From NCBI GenBank assembly GCA_963711315.1, contig CAVQDQ010000003.1, forward strand, positions 434,001 to 498,000: a stretch of 64,000 nt of DNA. Reading direction: 5' to 3'. The stretch is from PALSA-612 sp963711315 (GTDB lineage: Bacteria > Actinomycetota > Thermoleophilia > Gaiellales > Gaiellaceae). Shown piece by piece: positions 44,502 to 52,894 of the stretch. The position numbers and the translations under genes were made by a program. Below the pieces are notes generated by a model that was not told the DNA's origin, made no database searches, and saw nothing but the letters and a program-made list of their open reading frames with translations. Position 1 is the stretch's first letter. Each line of letters opens with the position of its first letter.

Positions 44502-45611
44502 TGTTCACGGTGCGCCTCGAGGATCGCGTCTCCGAGCACGTTCGCGCGGTGGCCGTCGGCGAAGGACGGAAAGTCCGGTTCCGCCGGCATCTCGCCTTCC
44601 GCCACCGCCGAGTAGACGGCGCGGTAGAGCTCCCGAAAGGTCTCCGCGAATCCCTCGGCGTGGCCGCCCGGCAGTGTCGTCCGCGCCTGTGCCTGTGCGT
44701 CGCAGCAACTGCGGGTTGCGCAGTAGCAGCTCGTTCGCACGGTCGCGGTGGCCGAGCCAAAGCTCTTCTGGTCGCTCGGAATTCCACGCGAGCGCGCCCG
44801 CCGACCCGTCCACTTCCAGACGAAGGCCGTTCTTCCGGCCGGCGCTCACCTGAGATAGCACCGACGAGCCCACGCAGCTGCCCTCCAGCCGAAACAGCAG
44901 GTGCGCAATGTCGTCCGTAGCCATCTCCACGTCCACCCGCTCCATGTCGTCCGCAGCGGCGAAGGTCTCCACCTCGCCGGCCGGTCGCTTCCGCACCGGC
45001 AGCGCCGTCGTCAGGTCTGCGAAGACCCGCTCGATGCGCCGGCCGGTCACCCACTGCGCGAGATCCATCCAGTGCGAGCCGATGTCGGCGACCGCCCGCA
45101 GCGCTCCTCCCTTCTCCGGCTCGAGGCGCCAGTTCCAGTCGGCCGGGTAGAGCAGCCAATCCTGGAGGTAGCCACCGTGGACGTTCCAGACCGCGCCGAG
45201 AGCGCCCGAGGCCACGAGGGCCCGCGCCTGGTGGGCGATCGGGTAAAAGCGGAGGTTGAAGTTCGTGCAGTGGACGAGCCCGCTCTCCTGGGCGAGCTCG
45301 AGCAGCTGCGCGGACTCTGCCGAGGTCGTCGCGAGCGGCTTCTCGCAGACGACGTGCTTGTCGGCCGCCAGGGCGTCACGCACCTGGCCGTGGTGCAGGT
45401 GGTTAGGCGTCGTCACGTGGACGACGTCGACCCGCTCGTCGGCGAGCATTGCGTCGTAGCTTTCGTAGACTGGCGCAAGCCCCTTTGCCTCTGCGCGCTC
45501 TGCACTCGATCCGCACACTCCGAGGACTTCCACGCCTAGCCGTGTCAGCGCCTCGACGTGCACGGCCCCGATGAAGCCAGTGCCTGCAACCGCAGCCTTC
45601 AACTCATGCAT
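44477..45611 (-). CDS. Gfo/Idh/MocA family oxidoreductase (frameshifted)
   Basis: NAD(P)-dependent sugar dehydrogenase, about 377 residues. Rossmann AAVAGTGFIGAVHVEAL, the EKP motif in HVVCEKPLATTSAESAQ, NLRFYPIAHQARALV, and the C-terminal GAVWNVHGGYLQDWLLYPAD and DIGSHWMDLAQWVTG. A break near 44695 leads to the tail GGHAEGFAETFRELYRAVYS and PDFPSFADGHRANVLGDAIL. ATG at 45611 (MHELK) chosen over GTG at 45623. Confidence 0.87.
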
Positions 45612-45677
45612 GCTCCGCGACACACGGATACTTTCTCACGCAGAGGCATCCGCGGAGAACACGAGGATGTGCGACTC

Positions 45678-46688
45678 ATGACCTATCCCAAGATCGAGCT
45701 GCACGTGCACCTCGAAGGCACGTTGCGCCCGGACACGCTGCTGGCGATCGCGGAGTGCAACAACGTCGAGCTGCCCGCTTCGACACCCGAGGGGCTGGCG
45801 GACCAGTTCCACTTCACCGATCTCGCCCACTTCATCGACGTCTGGCTGATGGTGACGTCGTGCCTCCGCACTGCCGAAGACTTCCGGCGCATCACCGTCG
45901 ACTACGCCGGCGAGGCCGTCGAGCACGGCGCGGTCTATGTCGAGGGCATCTTCGCGCCTCTGCAGCTCGTACGCCGCGGCGTGGCGTGGGAAACGATCTA
46001 CGAGGGCTTCTGCGACGGCATCGAGGAGGCGCGAGAGACGCACGGCCTGGAGATGCGGCTCACTCCTGACCTGACGCGAAACGCCACTCCCGAGGAGATG
46101 GACGACAGCCTGCGCTACGCCATCGGCTACCGCGACCGAGGCATCGTCGGTGTCGGCCTCGGTGCGTTCGAGCTCGAATACCCGCCGCACCTCTATGTCG
46201 ACGCGTTCCGGCGCGCCCGCGAAGGAGGCCTCGGGTCGGTGCCGCACGCGGGAGAGCTAGGCCCGCCTGACGCGATCCGTGACGCTCTCGACCTCCTGCA
46301 CGCCGACCGGCTGCGCCACGGTATCCGCGCGGTCGAGGATCCCGACCTCGTCCAGGAGCTCAAGGAGCGGGGAACGGTGTTGGACGTCTGTCCGGTGTCC
46401 AACGTGCGCGTGGGAGTCGTGCCTTCGCTCGAGGAGCACCCGCTGCCGCAGCTCGTGGCGGCCGGAGTGCTCTGCTCGCTCTCCACCGACGATCCGCCGA
46501 TGTTCGACACCGACCTGACGGCGGAGTACGACGCCGCCCGCTCGCTCGGCCTTCACCCGCGAACGTTCTACGAGGCCGGCGTCGCCGGCGCGCTCTGCGA
46601 CGAGGCGACGAAGGGGCGGCTAGCTGCGGTCGGCGAAGCCTACGACTGGTCGAGCGTCGATGGGCTAGGGCAAGCGGCGCTCGGCTAG
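45678..46688 (+). CDS. add: Adenosine deaminase family enzyme
   Basis: 336 residues, metal-dependent deaminase. Zinc ligands: HVHLEGTLRPDTLLAIAE; HAGELGPPDAIRDALD (His and catalytic Glu); RLRHGIRAVEDPDL; STDDPPMFDTDLTAEY (Asp-Asp). VCPVSNVRVGVVPSLEEHPL is typical. Converts adenosine (or adenine/modified adenosines) to the inosine form. The 3' end overlaps the convergent peptide-ligase gene by 24 bases. A GTG at 45669 is another possible start. Confidence 0.88.
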   Translation: MTYPKIELHVHLEGTLRPDTLLAIAECNNVELPASTPEGLADQFHFTDLAHFIDVWLMVTSCLRTAEDFRRITVDYAGEAVEHGAVYVEGIFAPLQLVRRGVAWETIYEGFCDGIEEARETHGLEMRLTPDLTRNATPEEMDDSLRYAIGYRDRGIVGVGLGAFELEYPPHLYVDAFRRAREGGLGSVPHAGELGPPDAIRDALDLLHADRLRHGIRAVEDPDLVQELKERGTVLDVCPVSNVRVGVVPSLEEHPLPQLVAAGVLCSLSTDDPPMFDTDLTAEYDAARSLGLHPRTFYEAGVAGALCDEATKGRLAAVGEAYDWSSVDGLGQAALG

Positions 46689-48221
46689 CGCAGCCTGCGC
46701 CTCATTGTCCAGCGTGGCAACCGCCCTCTCGTAGAGCGCATACGCCTGCTCGGGGGTCTCCTCGACGGCCGTCAAGCCGGTGCGGCCGTACTCACCGAGC
46801 GCGCTCATCATGTGGAAGACGATGCCGGTCTGGCGCGACTGGTCGAAGTGGAGGCCGGTGCGCACCGCGAGGTCGAACAGGTCGTCGGCGGTCAGCGCGC
46901 GGTAGGCCGGGCTCTCCACATGGTCGGAGGCGACGAAGAACTTCTGCTTGCCGCTCGGCGCCGTGAACAGCCCCGCCTCCGCGTCGTAGTTGCCGTCGGT
47001 GAGGAACTGGAGCGTGAGAAACGGATGCGTAGTGCCGCCCTTGCGCAGGTTGAGCTCGATCGCGTACGGCTCCCAGCCGCCGTCGCCGCTCCTGACGGCA
47101 ACGAAGTCCATGGCGAATCGGCCGATCACGCCCTCCGACGCGAGGCGCTCCCCGACCTTCACCGCTTCCCGCGTGATCGCGGTCGCGTAGCCGGGATCCG
47201 CGGGGAAGATGCAGCCCAGGTAGCTCTGCCCGCTCGGGCCGCCCAGCAGTTGATCGTGCGTGGACAGCACCTCGAGCTTGCCGAGCGGCGTGATGCGCAT
47301 CTGGACGCTCGGGCTGCGGAATTCCTCGCCGCCGATCCGCTCCTCGACCACGCCGCCACGCTTGTCCAGCATGTCCACGTAGTCGTCGTACGTGATCTCC
47401 GGAAGCTCGAACTGGAGCTGCCGCAGCCGCTCTTCGATCTCTTCCTTGCCCGCGCCGTCGCTCAACCCATCCAGGCTGAGTAGTGCGTTGCCCTCACCCG
47501 ACACCCCTTCGTTGAGCTTCACGATCACCTGCGACATGCCCGGCCGCTCCGCGCGCAACTCGCCGATCGCCGCTGCCAGCTCTGCGGTCGTGGACAGGTC
47601 TTCGCGTCCCAGCGGGTGCCGGACGCCCTGCTCCGCGAACAGGCGCCGGCAGCCCGTCTTCGTCCCGTAGGGGAAGAACCGCGGGTCGGCGCCGTACATC
47701 GGAATGCCGAGCGCGAGCGCGAGGTCGCGCTCCAGCTCCGTTGTGTTGAACGGGATGAGGTGGGCGCGGGCGGGGTCGGGCACGAGCCGGCGGATCTGCT
47801 CGAGCAGCCGCGGCCGCTCGAGAAGCTTCGCGGACAGCGGTCGCGACGAGCCGTCGAGCGGCGACACCAGATGCAGGCGCTTTCGCGCGTGCGACGGGAT
47901 AATGCCCGGGAGCAGGCCGAGGTAGTAGTCGACGATGCTCGGGTGGACGTTTTGCGACGTCACGTAGACGAGCCTTGCGCGGGGCTGGCGGAGCAGCAGC
48001 AGCAGGAAGAGGAAGCGCTCCTCGTACGCCTGGATGACCGCGGCCGGCATGTTGGGGTCTTCGAGCGTCATCGAGCAGACGACGACGATCGTCTGCTCGT
48101 CCTGCGTCATCCCCTGCATCGAGGTCCACAGCGGGACGAGCTTCTCCTGCAGTTCCTCGAAGCGGGCCTGTGCCTCCGCAGCGTCGAGGCCGAGGTCCAC
48201 CGGCAGCGCGTCGACGCTCAC
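46665..48221 (-). CDS. PGM1-related ATP-grasp peptide ligase
   Basis: Intact 518 residues, GTG start. The N-terminal domain is VVVCSMTLEDPNMPAAVIQA, RFLFLLLLLRQPRARLVYVT and SLLDGSSRPLSAKLL-like (about 1-200). An ATP-grasp core follows: GTKTGCRRLFAEQGVRHPLG, SQVIVKLNEGVSGEGNALLS, the glycine-rich/acidic loop, and MDFVAVRSGDGGWEPYAIEL then NLRKGGTTHPFLTLQ as Mg-binding Glu/Asn. The C-terminal helical part is DDLFDLAVRTGLHFDQSRQT. This order matches PGM1, which joins a non-ribosomal N-terminal acid to a ribosomal peptide in pheganomycin. No precursor peptide gene or other biosynthetic gene was seen nearby, so its substrate is unknown. Confidence 0.8.
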   Translation of the reverse strand: MSVDALPVDLGLDAAEAQARFEELQEKLVPLWTSMQGMTQDEQTIVVVCSMTLEDPNMPAAVIQAYEERFLFLLLLLRQPRARLVYVTSQNVHPSIVDYYLGLLPGIIPSHARKRLHLVSPLDGSSRPLSAKLLERPRLLEQIRRLVPDPARAHLIPFNTTELERDLALALGIPMYGADPRFFPYGTKTGCRRLFAEQGVRHPLGREDLSTTAELAAAIGELRAERPGMSQVIVKLNEGVSGEGNALLSLDGLSDGAGKEEIEERLRQLQFELPEITYDDYVDMLDKRGGVVEERIGGEEFRSPSVQMRITPLGKLEVLSTHDQLLGGPSGQSYLGCIFPADPGYATAITREAVKVGERLASEGVIGRFAMDFVAVRSGDGGWEPYAIELNLRKGGTTHPFLTLQFLTDGNYDAEAGLFTAPSGKQKFFVASDHVESPAYRALTADDLFDLAVRTGLHFDQSRQTGIVFHMMSALGEYGRTGLTAVEETPEQAYALYERAVATLDNEAQAALAERRLP

Positions 48222-48263
48222 CGAGCGATCCTACAATTGCACCGTCGCGGAAAAGGAGTGACC

Positions 48264-49097
48264 ATGAGGACTCCGGTCGTATTGGCAGCGTGTGGGGCCG
48301 TCGCACTGCTTGCGTTGCCGGCAGGCGCCGCCCGCCTCCGCAGCGGCAAGTTGAACGAGCTCAAGCGCCAGGTGGCTGCCCTTGGCGGCATGAGATACGT
48401 CCCGCTGATCGCAATCGTCCTGGTCGCAGCCGGCTGCGGTGGCAGCTCTACCAGCGCGCTCCCCACGGGCACGGAGGCGGTGACGCTCGACCCGGCGGAC
48501 TTCACGACCGAGGTCACGAACCCGTATTGGCCGATGTCGCCGGGCGACCGCTGGGTCTACCGGGAGACGGAGGGCCAGGGCGGCGAGCAGAAGGACGAGG
48601 TGACCGTCATGAACGAGACGAAGAGGATCATGGGCATCGAGGCTCGCGTCGTCCACGACGTCGTCTCGGAGGACGGCCAGGTCGTCGAGGAGACGTTCGA
48701 CTGGTATGCCCAGGACGCCGACGGGAACCTCTGGTACCTCGGCGAGGACACGAAGGAGTACGAGAACGGCAAGCTGAAGACGACGGAAGGCTCGTGGGAG
48801 GCCGGCGTGGACGGGGCCCAGCCCGGGATCGTCGTCCCAGCGAACCCGGAGCCCGGAATCTCCTACCGCGAGGAGTACTACAAGGGACACGCGGAAGACG
48901 GCGCGTCGGTGCTAACCCTCGATGCTCACGCGAAGGTTCCGTACGGCACGTACGACAACCTCCTCCAGACGCGGAATTACTCCGGCATCGAGCCGGATGT
49001 CGTCGAGGAGAAGTTCTACGCGCGGGAAGTCGGGCCCGTGCTCGAGGTCACCATCTCGGGCGGCGCCGGCCGCGCGGAGCTCGTCAGCCGTAGTTGA
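48264..49097 (+). CDS. Putative lipoprotein with an extra N-terminal hydrophobic leader
   Basis: 277 residues from the ATG at 48264, which has an excellent AAAAGGAG ribosome site. Residues 1-22 look like a signal peptide (VVLAACGAVALLALPAGAA). A second start-like Met at residue 43 (ATG 48390) begins a true lipoprotein signal, MRYVPLIAIVLVAAGCGG, with lipobox VAAGC. The mature part (FTTEVTNPYWPMSPGDRWVY, WYAQDADGNLWYLGEDTKEY, GTYDNLLQTRNYSGIEPDVV) is a beta-rich extracellular domain seen in actinobacterial lipoproteins, function unknown. Either two overlapping genes fused by an error or a tandem leader. Confidence 0.65.
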   Translation: MRTPVVLAACGAVALLALPAGAARLRSGKLNELKRQVAALGGMRYVPLIAIVLVAAGCGGSSTSALPTGTEAVTLDPADFTTEVTNPYWPMSPGDRWVYRETEGQGGEQKDEVTVMNETKRIMGIEARVVHDVVSEDGQVVEETFDWYAQDADGNLWYLGEDTKEYENGKLKTTEGSWEAGVDGAQPGIVVPANPEPGISYREEYYKGHAEDGASVLTLDAHAKVPYGTYDNLLQTRNYSGIEPDVVEEKFYAREVGPVLEVTISGGAGRAELVSRS

Positions 49098-49872
49098 GGC
49101 CGGTTACGAGGCGAGCCAGGACGTCCTCGTCCCAGCCGTTCATGAAGTCGGCGTGCAGCCCGAACTTGCCCGAGGCGAGCCTCGCTCGCTTCGGCACGGA
49201 GTCGTAGACGAGGACCAGCGCGATCGTCGGCAGCGGCACCGGATGGCTCTGCGGGCACACGCTGTTGACGGAGTACGCCATGTGGCGCTTGTGGTCGGGG
49301 CTGTCGAGCGTCTTGCCGTTCCAGCAGTTGGGGAAGTGGATCCGTAGCTCGAGCGCCTGGTCGACTCTGCATTGCGGCAGCACCGAGACGCGGAGCTTGC
49401 CGCCGATGCCGCCGCAGCTCCAGGCGCCGACGATCTTCGACTGGGCCTTCGTCGCCGCGGCATTGCCGGCCACCATCTTCAGTCCTTCGGGCAACGACTC
49501 GACCTTCTGGTAGGTGTGCTTGATGTAGTAGACGATCCCCGCCAGCGGGATGATCGGCTCGGTGCCGACGTAGAGCGTCGGCACCCAGTACGTCGACGCG
49601 TCGCCTTCGAGCTCGCACGTCGTCTCTCCGCCGCTCAGCGTTGCCGGAGTCGTGAACGCGTGCACCGACGTGTTGCCGATGTACGTGTGGTTGTGCGAGC
49701 GGCCCGGCTGACCCGGGTAGACGATCGGGTCGTCGTTGTTGCGATGGCTGAAGCTGCACACGATGGCGAAGTACGAGCCGCCTGGGAACGTCGTGTCACG
49801 CGGCGCACCCGAGCCCGTGGTGGCGAGGATTGCGGCGGCTGCGAGTGCCACGAACAGCGGAGCGAGCTTCAA
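49084..49872 (-). CDS. Exported DUF1996-like protein
   Basis: 262 residues with a signal peptide (LFVALAAAAILATTGSGA). The core FAIVCSFSHRNNDDPIVYPG and GRSHNHTYIGNTSVHAFTT matches DUF1996 (CxFSH...DPIV.PG...SH.H.F.G). Five or more Cys (CELEGDAS, CGGIGG, CRVDQALELRIHFPNCWNG, VCPQSHP) suggest disulfides, as expected outside the cell. DUF1996 is common in fungi and actinobacteria and of unknown function. It overlaps the lipoprotein gene end by 14 bases, convergent. Confidence 0.85.
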   Translation of the reverse strand: MKLAPLFVALAAAAILATTGSGAPRDTTFPGGSYFAIVCSFSHRNNDDPIVYPGQPGRSHNHTYIGNTSVHAFTTPATLSGGETTCELEGDASTYWVPTLYVGTEPIIPLAGIVYYIKHTYQKVESLPEGLKMVAGNAAATKAQSKIVGAWSCGGIGGKLRVSVLPQCRVDQALELRIHFPNCWNGKTLDSPDHKRHMAYSVNSVCPQSHPVPLPTIALVLVYDSVPKRARLASGKFGLHADFMNGWDEDVLARLVTGLNYG

Positions 49873-49896
49873 CGACCCCTCCTTCAGCCGCTGAGA

Positions 49897-51126
49897 CTAG
49901 CCGCTCCCGGCTTCCGATTCCAGCCGTTCACGTGGCGACGGCTCGCCGCGCGCACGGCGTCGAGCTTCGGCGATGCGCTCGGCGACGATGACCACCACGA
50001 GCACGGCGACCAGCAGGGCGGACAGCACGATGCCGGTGGAAAACGAGCCCAGCCCTCCTACGGCGACGCACGCGAGCGCGCCGGCCAACCTGTTTCCGCG
50101 ACAGCGTTCCGGCCATCCGCAGGCGGAAGAGCACGTGCCCGAGCAGGTAGATGGCGGGCCCGGACACGAGCACCACGACCTCGGCCGCGGGCAGCACATC
50201 CTTGGATGCGCGATCACGAGCTCGTCGCCGACCGCCCACGCGATGATGCCCGCAATCATCAAGACGTGGAGGTATGTGTAGCCGTCTCGCGCCAGCAACG
50301 TCCGGTTCGCCGCCAGCTCGAGGCGGCGTTGCGCGATCGGCGCCACGTAGTCGAAGTAGAGCCACCAGAGAGCGGCGGTCCCTGCGAAGGCGAGCGCCAG
50401 AGCGGCGAGCCGAGCCGCGTCGATGTCGAGGTCCGACGTCGTTGCCCCGATGAGCACGATCGACTCGCCGAGCGCGATGATCACGAACAGCTGGAAGCGC
50501 TCGGCGAAGTGCGTCGTCTCGACGTCCCACGTCTCCGGCGCGAGCTTCCGCCGGCCGGGCACGCGGTAGAGGAACACCGGCCCGAGGTAATCGATCACGA
50601 GCGCGACCAGCCAGAGCGAGACGCGCGCCTCGTCCTCGACGAGGGCGCCCGCGATCCAGAACACGCCGGCAGCGAAGAACCAGATGAGGATGTCCGCGGC
50701 GCGCTCGCGCTCGATCGTCCCGGGTCTCGCCGACACGAAGGTCAGGAACGCGTGCCTGCCCACCTGGATAGCGACGTAGGAGCAGGCGAAGAGCAGCCCG
50801 TTCGACCCGAACGCGTCGGGGATGGCGACCGCCATCAGCAGGGTCGCGAGCATGATCCCCATCAGCAGCAGGCGGACGACCGGGGAATCGGGGTCGAGCT
50901 CGTTCGTGACCCAGGTCGTGTAGTTCCAAGCCCACCAGACGACGAGCAGCACGAGGGTCGCCTCGCCCGCCCCCTGCCAGGAGAGGTCGTCCAGCAGGAG
51001 GTGGGAGACCTGCGTGACGGCGAAGACGAAGACGAGGTCGTAGAACAGCTCGAGCGTCGTCGCCCGCTGTTCCTCACCCGCGTCGCGGTCGCGCTGGAAG
51101 CGGCTGGTCTCGGTTGTGGCGCTCAG
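49897..51126 (-). CDS. Low-temperature-requirement A (LtrA) membrane protein, two compensating frameshifts
   Basis: About 409 residues with 10 or so membrane helices. Family start TTLELFYDLVFVFAVTQVSH, TTHFAERFQLFVIIALGESI and WWLYFDYVAPIAQRRLE. Between about 50090 and 50195 the frame gives a Cys/Arg-rich nonsense stretch; the +1 frame there reads AAEVVVLVSGPAIYLLGHVL, clearly the right helix, so two single-base errors cancel. No ATG/GTG/TTG precedes the conserved start closely. CTG at 51126 overlaps the small ORF's stop (CTGA), like an ATGA coupling. Function unknown despite the name. Confidence 0.78.
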   Translation of the reverse strand: MSATTETSRFQRDRDAGEEQRATTLELFYDLVFVFAVTQVSHLLLDDLSWQGAGEATLVLLVVWWAWNYTTWVTNELDPDSPVVRLLLMGIMLATLLMAVAIPDAFGSNGLLFACSYVAIQVGRHAFLTFVSARPGTIERERAADILIWFFAAGVFWIAGALVEDEARVSLWLVALVIDYLGPVFLYRVPGRRKLAPETWDVETTHFAERFQLFVIIALGESIVLIGATTSDLDIDAARLAALALAFAGTAALWWLYFDYVAPIAQRRLELAANRTLLARDGYTYLHVLMIAGIIAWAVGDELVIAHPRMCCPRPRSWCSCPGPPSTCSGTCSSACGWPERCRGNRLAGALACVAVGGLGSFSTGIVLSALLVAVLVVVIVAERIAEARRRARGEPSPRERLESEAGSG

Positions 51127-51215
51127 CGCGGCGGCAGGTCGGGCCAGGGGTAGAACACGAGGTGGACGGCCAGCACGGCCATGCCGGCGAAGATCTGCGG
51201 CTGCTCGGCAGCCAT
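51123..51215 (-). CDS. 30-residue small membrane ORF coupled to LtrA
   Basis: ATG at 51215 gives MAAEQPQIFAGMAVLAVHLV and FYPWPDLPPR, one hydrophobic segment with a Pro-rich end. It ends exactly where LtrA begins (TGA inside CTGA). Could be a true small protein, a leader whose translation drives the CTG-started LtrA, or simply the N-terminus of LtrA in another frame after a sequence error. No ribosome site stronger than CTCAGCTGATGG is seen. Confidence 0.35.
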   Translation of the reverse strand: MAAEQPQIFAGMAVLAVHLVFYPWPDLPPR

Positions 51216-51338
51216 CAGCTGAGAGTAGGGGCATGGGCGGACGACGCCTTCACAGAGGGCTTGCGCGCCTCTTACGTAGGTACGACGTCCAGCTGACATC
51301 CACGCGGTACCACTGGAGGCCGAAAGGGGGTGGGATGC

Positions 51339-52007
51339 GTGGTACGCATTCGCAAGCCAAGTCCGGCAATGGGTGTGGCACTGATCTCCCTGTTCATCGC
51401 CCTGACCGGCACGAGCATCGCGGCCGTCGCCGCATTCCCTCCGAACAGCGTCGGCGCCAGGGAGCTCAGGAACGGCTCCGTGGGCACGAAGGAGCTCAAG
51501 GGTCGCTCGGTGACGTTCGGCAAGATCGCCGCCGGGGCAATCACGAGTGGGCTCGTGAGGAACGGCTCGCTGACGATGTCCGACTTCGACCAGCACGAGC
51601 TGCCGTCGGGCCCGGTTGGCGCCGTCGGCCCGGCCGGCCCGATCGGCCCCTCCGGAGCAGCCGGCCCGCCCGGCCCTCAGGGGGCTCCCGGCCCGCGGGG
51701 TGAGAAGGGCGAGCCCGGCGCGTTGCTCGGCTCGATCAGGATGCCGACCGAGAGCGTTGTCGTGCAGGACGCTCCAGGATCGGGAACCACGAGCGCCGAC
51801 GTTGGCCAGATGTGCGCGCGCGGCGAGCGTGCGCTCAGCGCCGGTACGAGCTGGTCTACCGCCGGCGCTGCCGACGTGCTCTACACGGTCGAACTGCGGC
51901 CGATCCAGGACCGGCGCGGCGCCGTCATGGGCTACCAGGCCAGCGGCGCCAACGGCACGGGCAGCCCGAGGACGTTCACGTTGTACGTCTCCTGCTACCG
52001 ACGGTAG
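51339..52007 (+). CDS. Exported collagen-like repeat protein
   Basis: 222 residues from the GTG at 51339 (AAAGGGGG 8 bases before; a GTG at 51330 is the alternative). Leader VRIRKPSPAMGVALISLFIA and LTGTSIAAVAAF, common in Thermoleophilia exported proteins. Next come short repeats (ELRNGSVGTKELKGRSV and similar). Then about 13 Gly-X-Y triplets (GPVGAVGPAGPIGPSGAAG, then PPGPQGAPGPRGEKGEPGA). The C-terminal beta domain ends RTFTLYVSCYRR with two Cys. Likely cell-surface trimer; ligand unknown. A long hairpin follows the stop. Confidence 0.85.
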   Translation: MVRIRKPSPAMGVALISLFIALTGTSIAAVAAFPPNSVGARELRNGSVGTKELKGRSVTFGKIAAGAITSGLVRNGSLTMSDFDQHELPSGPVGAVGPAGPIGPSGAAGPPGPQGAPGPRGEKGEPGALLGSIRMPTESVVVQDAPGSGTTSADVGQMCARGERALSAGTSWSTAGAADVLYTVELRPIQDRRGAVMGYQASGANGTGSPRTFTLYVSCYRR

Positions 52008-52018
52008 AGGAAGACCAC

Positions 52019-52059
52019 GGAAAGGGAGCCCGCCGCAACGGCGGTTAGGCTCCCTTTCC
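52019..52059 (+). terminator. Long hairpin after the collagen-like gene
   Basis: GGAAAGGGAGCC (52019-52030) pairs perfectly with GGCTCCCTTTCC (52048-52059), and inside it CGCCG pairs with CGGCG around a CAA loop. 17 base pairs with one small bulge. No T-run follows; instead the next gene's ATG comes 2 bases later, so the hairpin could both stop the upstream mRNA and limit the next gene. Confidence 0.6.
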
Positions 52060-52060
52060 G

Positions 52061-52894
52061 ATGCGCGACGACCGTTGGCGCTCACGGGACGACCACGACG
52101 TCAATCCCCTGGAGCGACTGCAGCTGCTCTCGGGCGACGACGCGGCCATCGAGGCGTTCCTCGACGACATCGACGTCACGAGCCCGCGCGCCCGCGAGAT
52201 GCTCACCGAGCTGGCGCGGACGTCGACGATCGCACGGCCGGAGCGCTTCTTCGCCGACCACCAGCGGGCGGTGGCCGCCCTCGAGAGCCTCCGTCGCCAC
52301 GGCTTCCGCGGGTCGCGCGCCGCATCCGGCCTCGGCCCGTTGACTTCCTTCATCCGCTGGGGGATCGAGCTCGTCGCCCGGTACATAGTCGTCTCGTACG
52401 TCCAGACGGTGACGATGGAAATGCGCAACCTCTACTGGTTCCGGGAGATCGAGGCGCCGGACGGCTCGCCGGAGATGAAACAGCTGCGGTCGGCGCGCTT
52501 CGACGGAGGGGCTCTCGCCGAGATCGTCCGTGGCCGGGCGGTCGGCGTGCCGACATTCGTGTTCGGCGCGCTCCTGCTCCCACTGTTCGCGAGCATCTAC
52601 CGGCTGGCGACTGGCTACACGTGGGACGACTGGGTAACCGCGGCGATCGTTGGCGTCACCGGGGCGCTCATCGGCGTCGCCATCTCGTGGTTCCTACTCC
52701 GCGGCACCGCAATGGCCAGCTCGCGCATACGGCTCTCGGTGCGCGAGCCGCTGAAGGAGGTTTGGGTCTCGGTCGGCAACTGCGGCAACCCGCCGCGCGA
52801 CCAGTCCCGGAGGTTGGCGATCGTCGGCATCACGCTCACCGTCGGCGTGTGGATCGTCGTGCCGACGCTCGTCGGGCTCTCCTTCTTGCGCTAG
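52061..52894 (+). CDS. Membrane protein of unknown function
   Basis: 277 residues. The soluble, helical N-terminal half (AIEAFLDDIDVTSPRAREML, RFFADHQRAVAALESLRRHG) is followed by four hydrophobic segments: VARYIVVSYVQTVTM (weak), VGVPTFVFGALLLPLFASIY, WVTAAIVGVTGALIGVAISW and AIVGITLTVGVWIVVPTLVG. No motif recognised. The ATG directly follows the hairpin at 52019-52059, so the true start might be internal. Confidence 0.65.
   Translation: MRDDRWRSRDDHDVNPLERLQLLSGDDAAIEAFLDDIDVTSPRAREMLTELARTSTIARPERFFADHQRAVAALESLRRHGFRGSRAASGLGPLTSFIRWGIELVARYIVVSYVQTVTMEMRNLYWFREIEAPDGSPEMKQLRSARFDGGALAEIVRGRAVGVPTFVFGALLLPLFASIYRLATGYTWDDWVTAAIVGVTGALIGVAISWFLLRGTAMASSRIRLSVREPLKEVWVSVGNCGNPPRDQSRRLAIVGITLTVGVWIVVPTLVGLSFLR

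Noticed and set aside
49372..51153. A 593-codon plus-strand open frame antisense to DUF1996 and LtrA genes
   Set aside because: Low-complexity Arg/Asp/Glu-rich translation; it is a mirror of the third-position GC bias of the LtrA gene.
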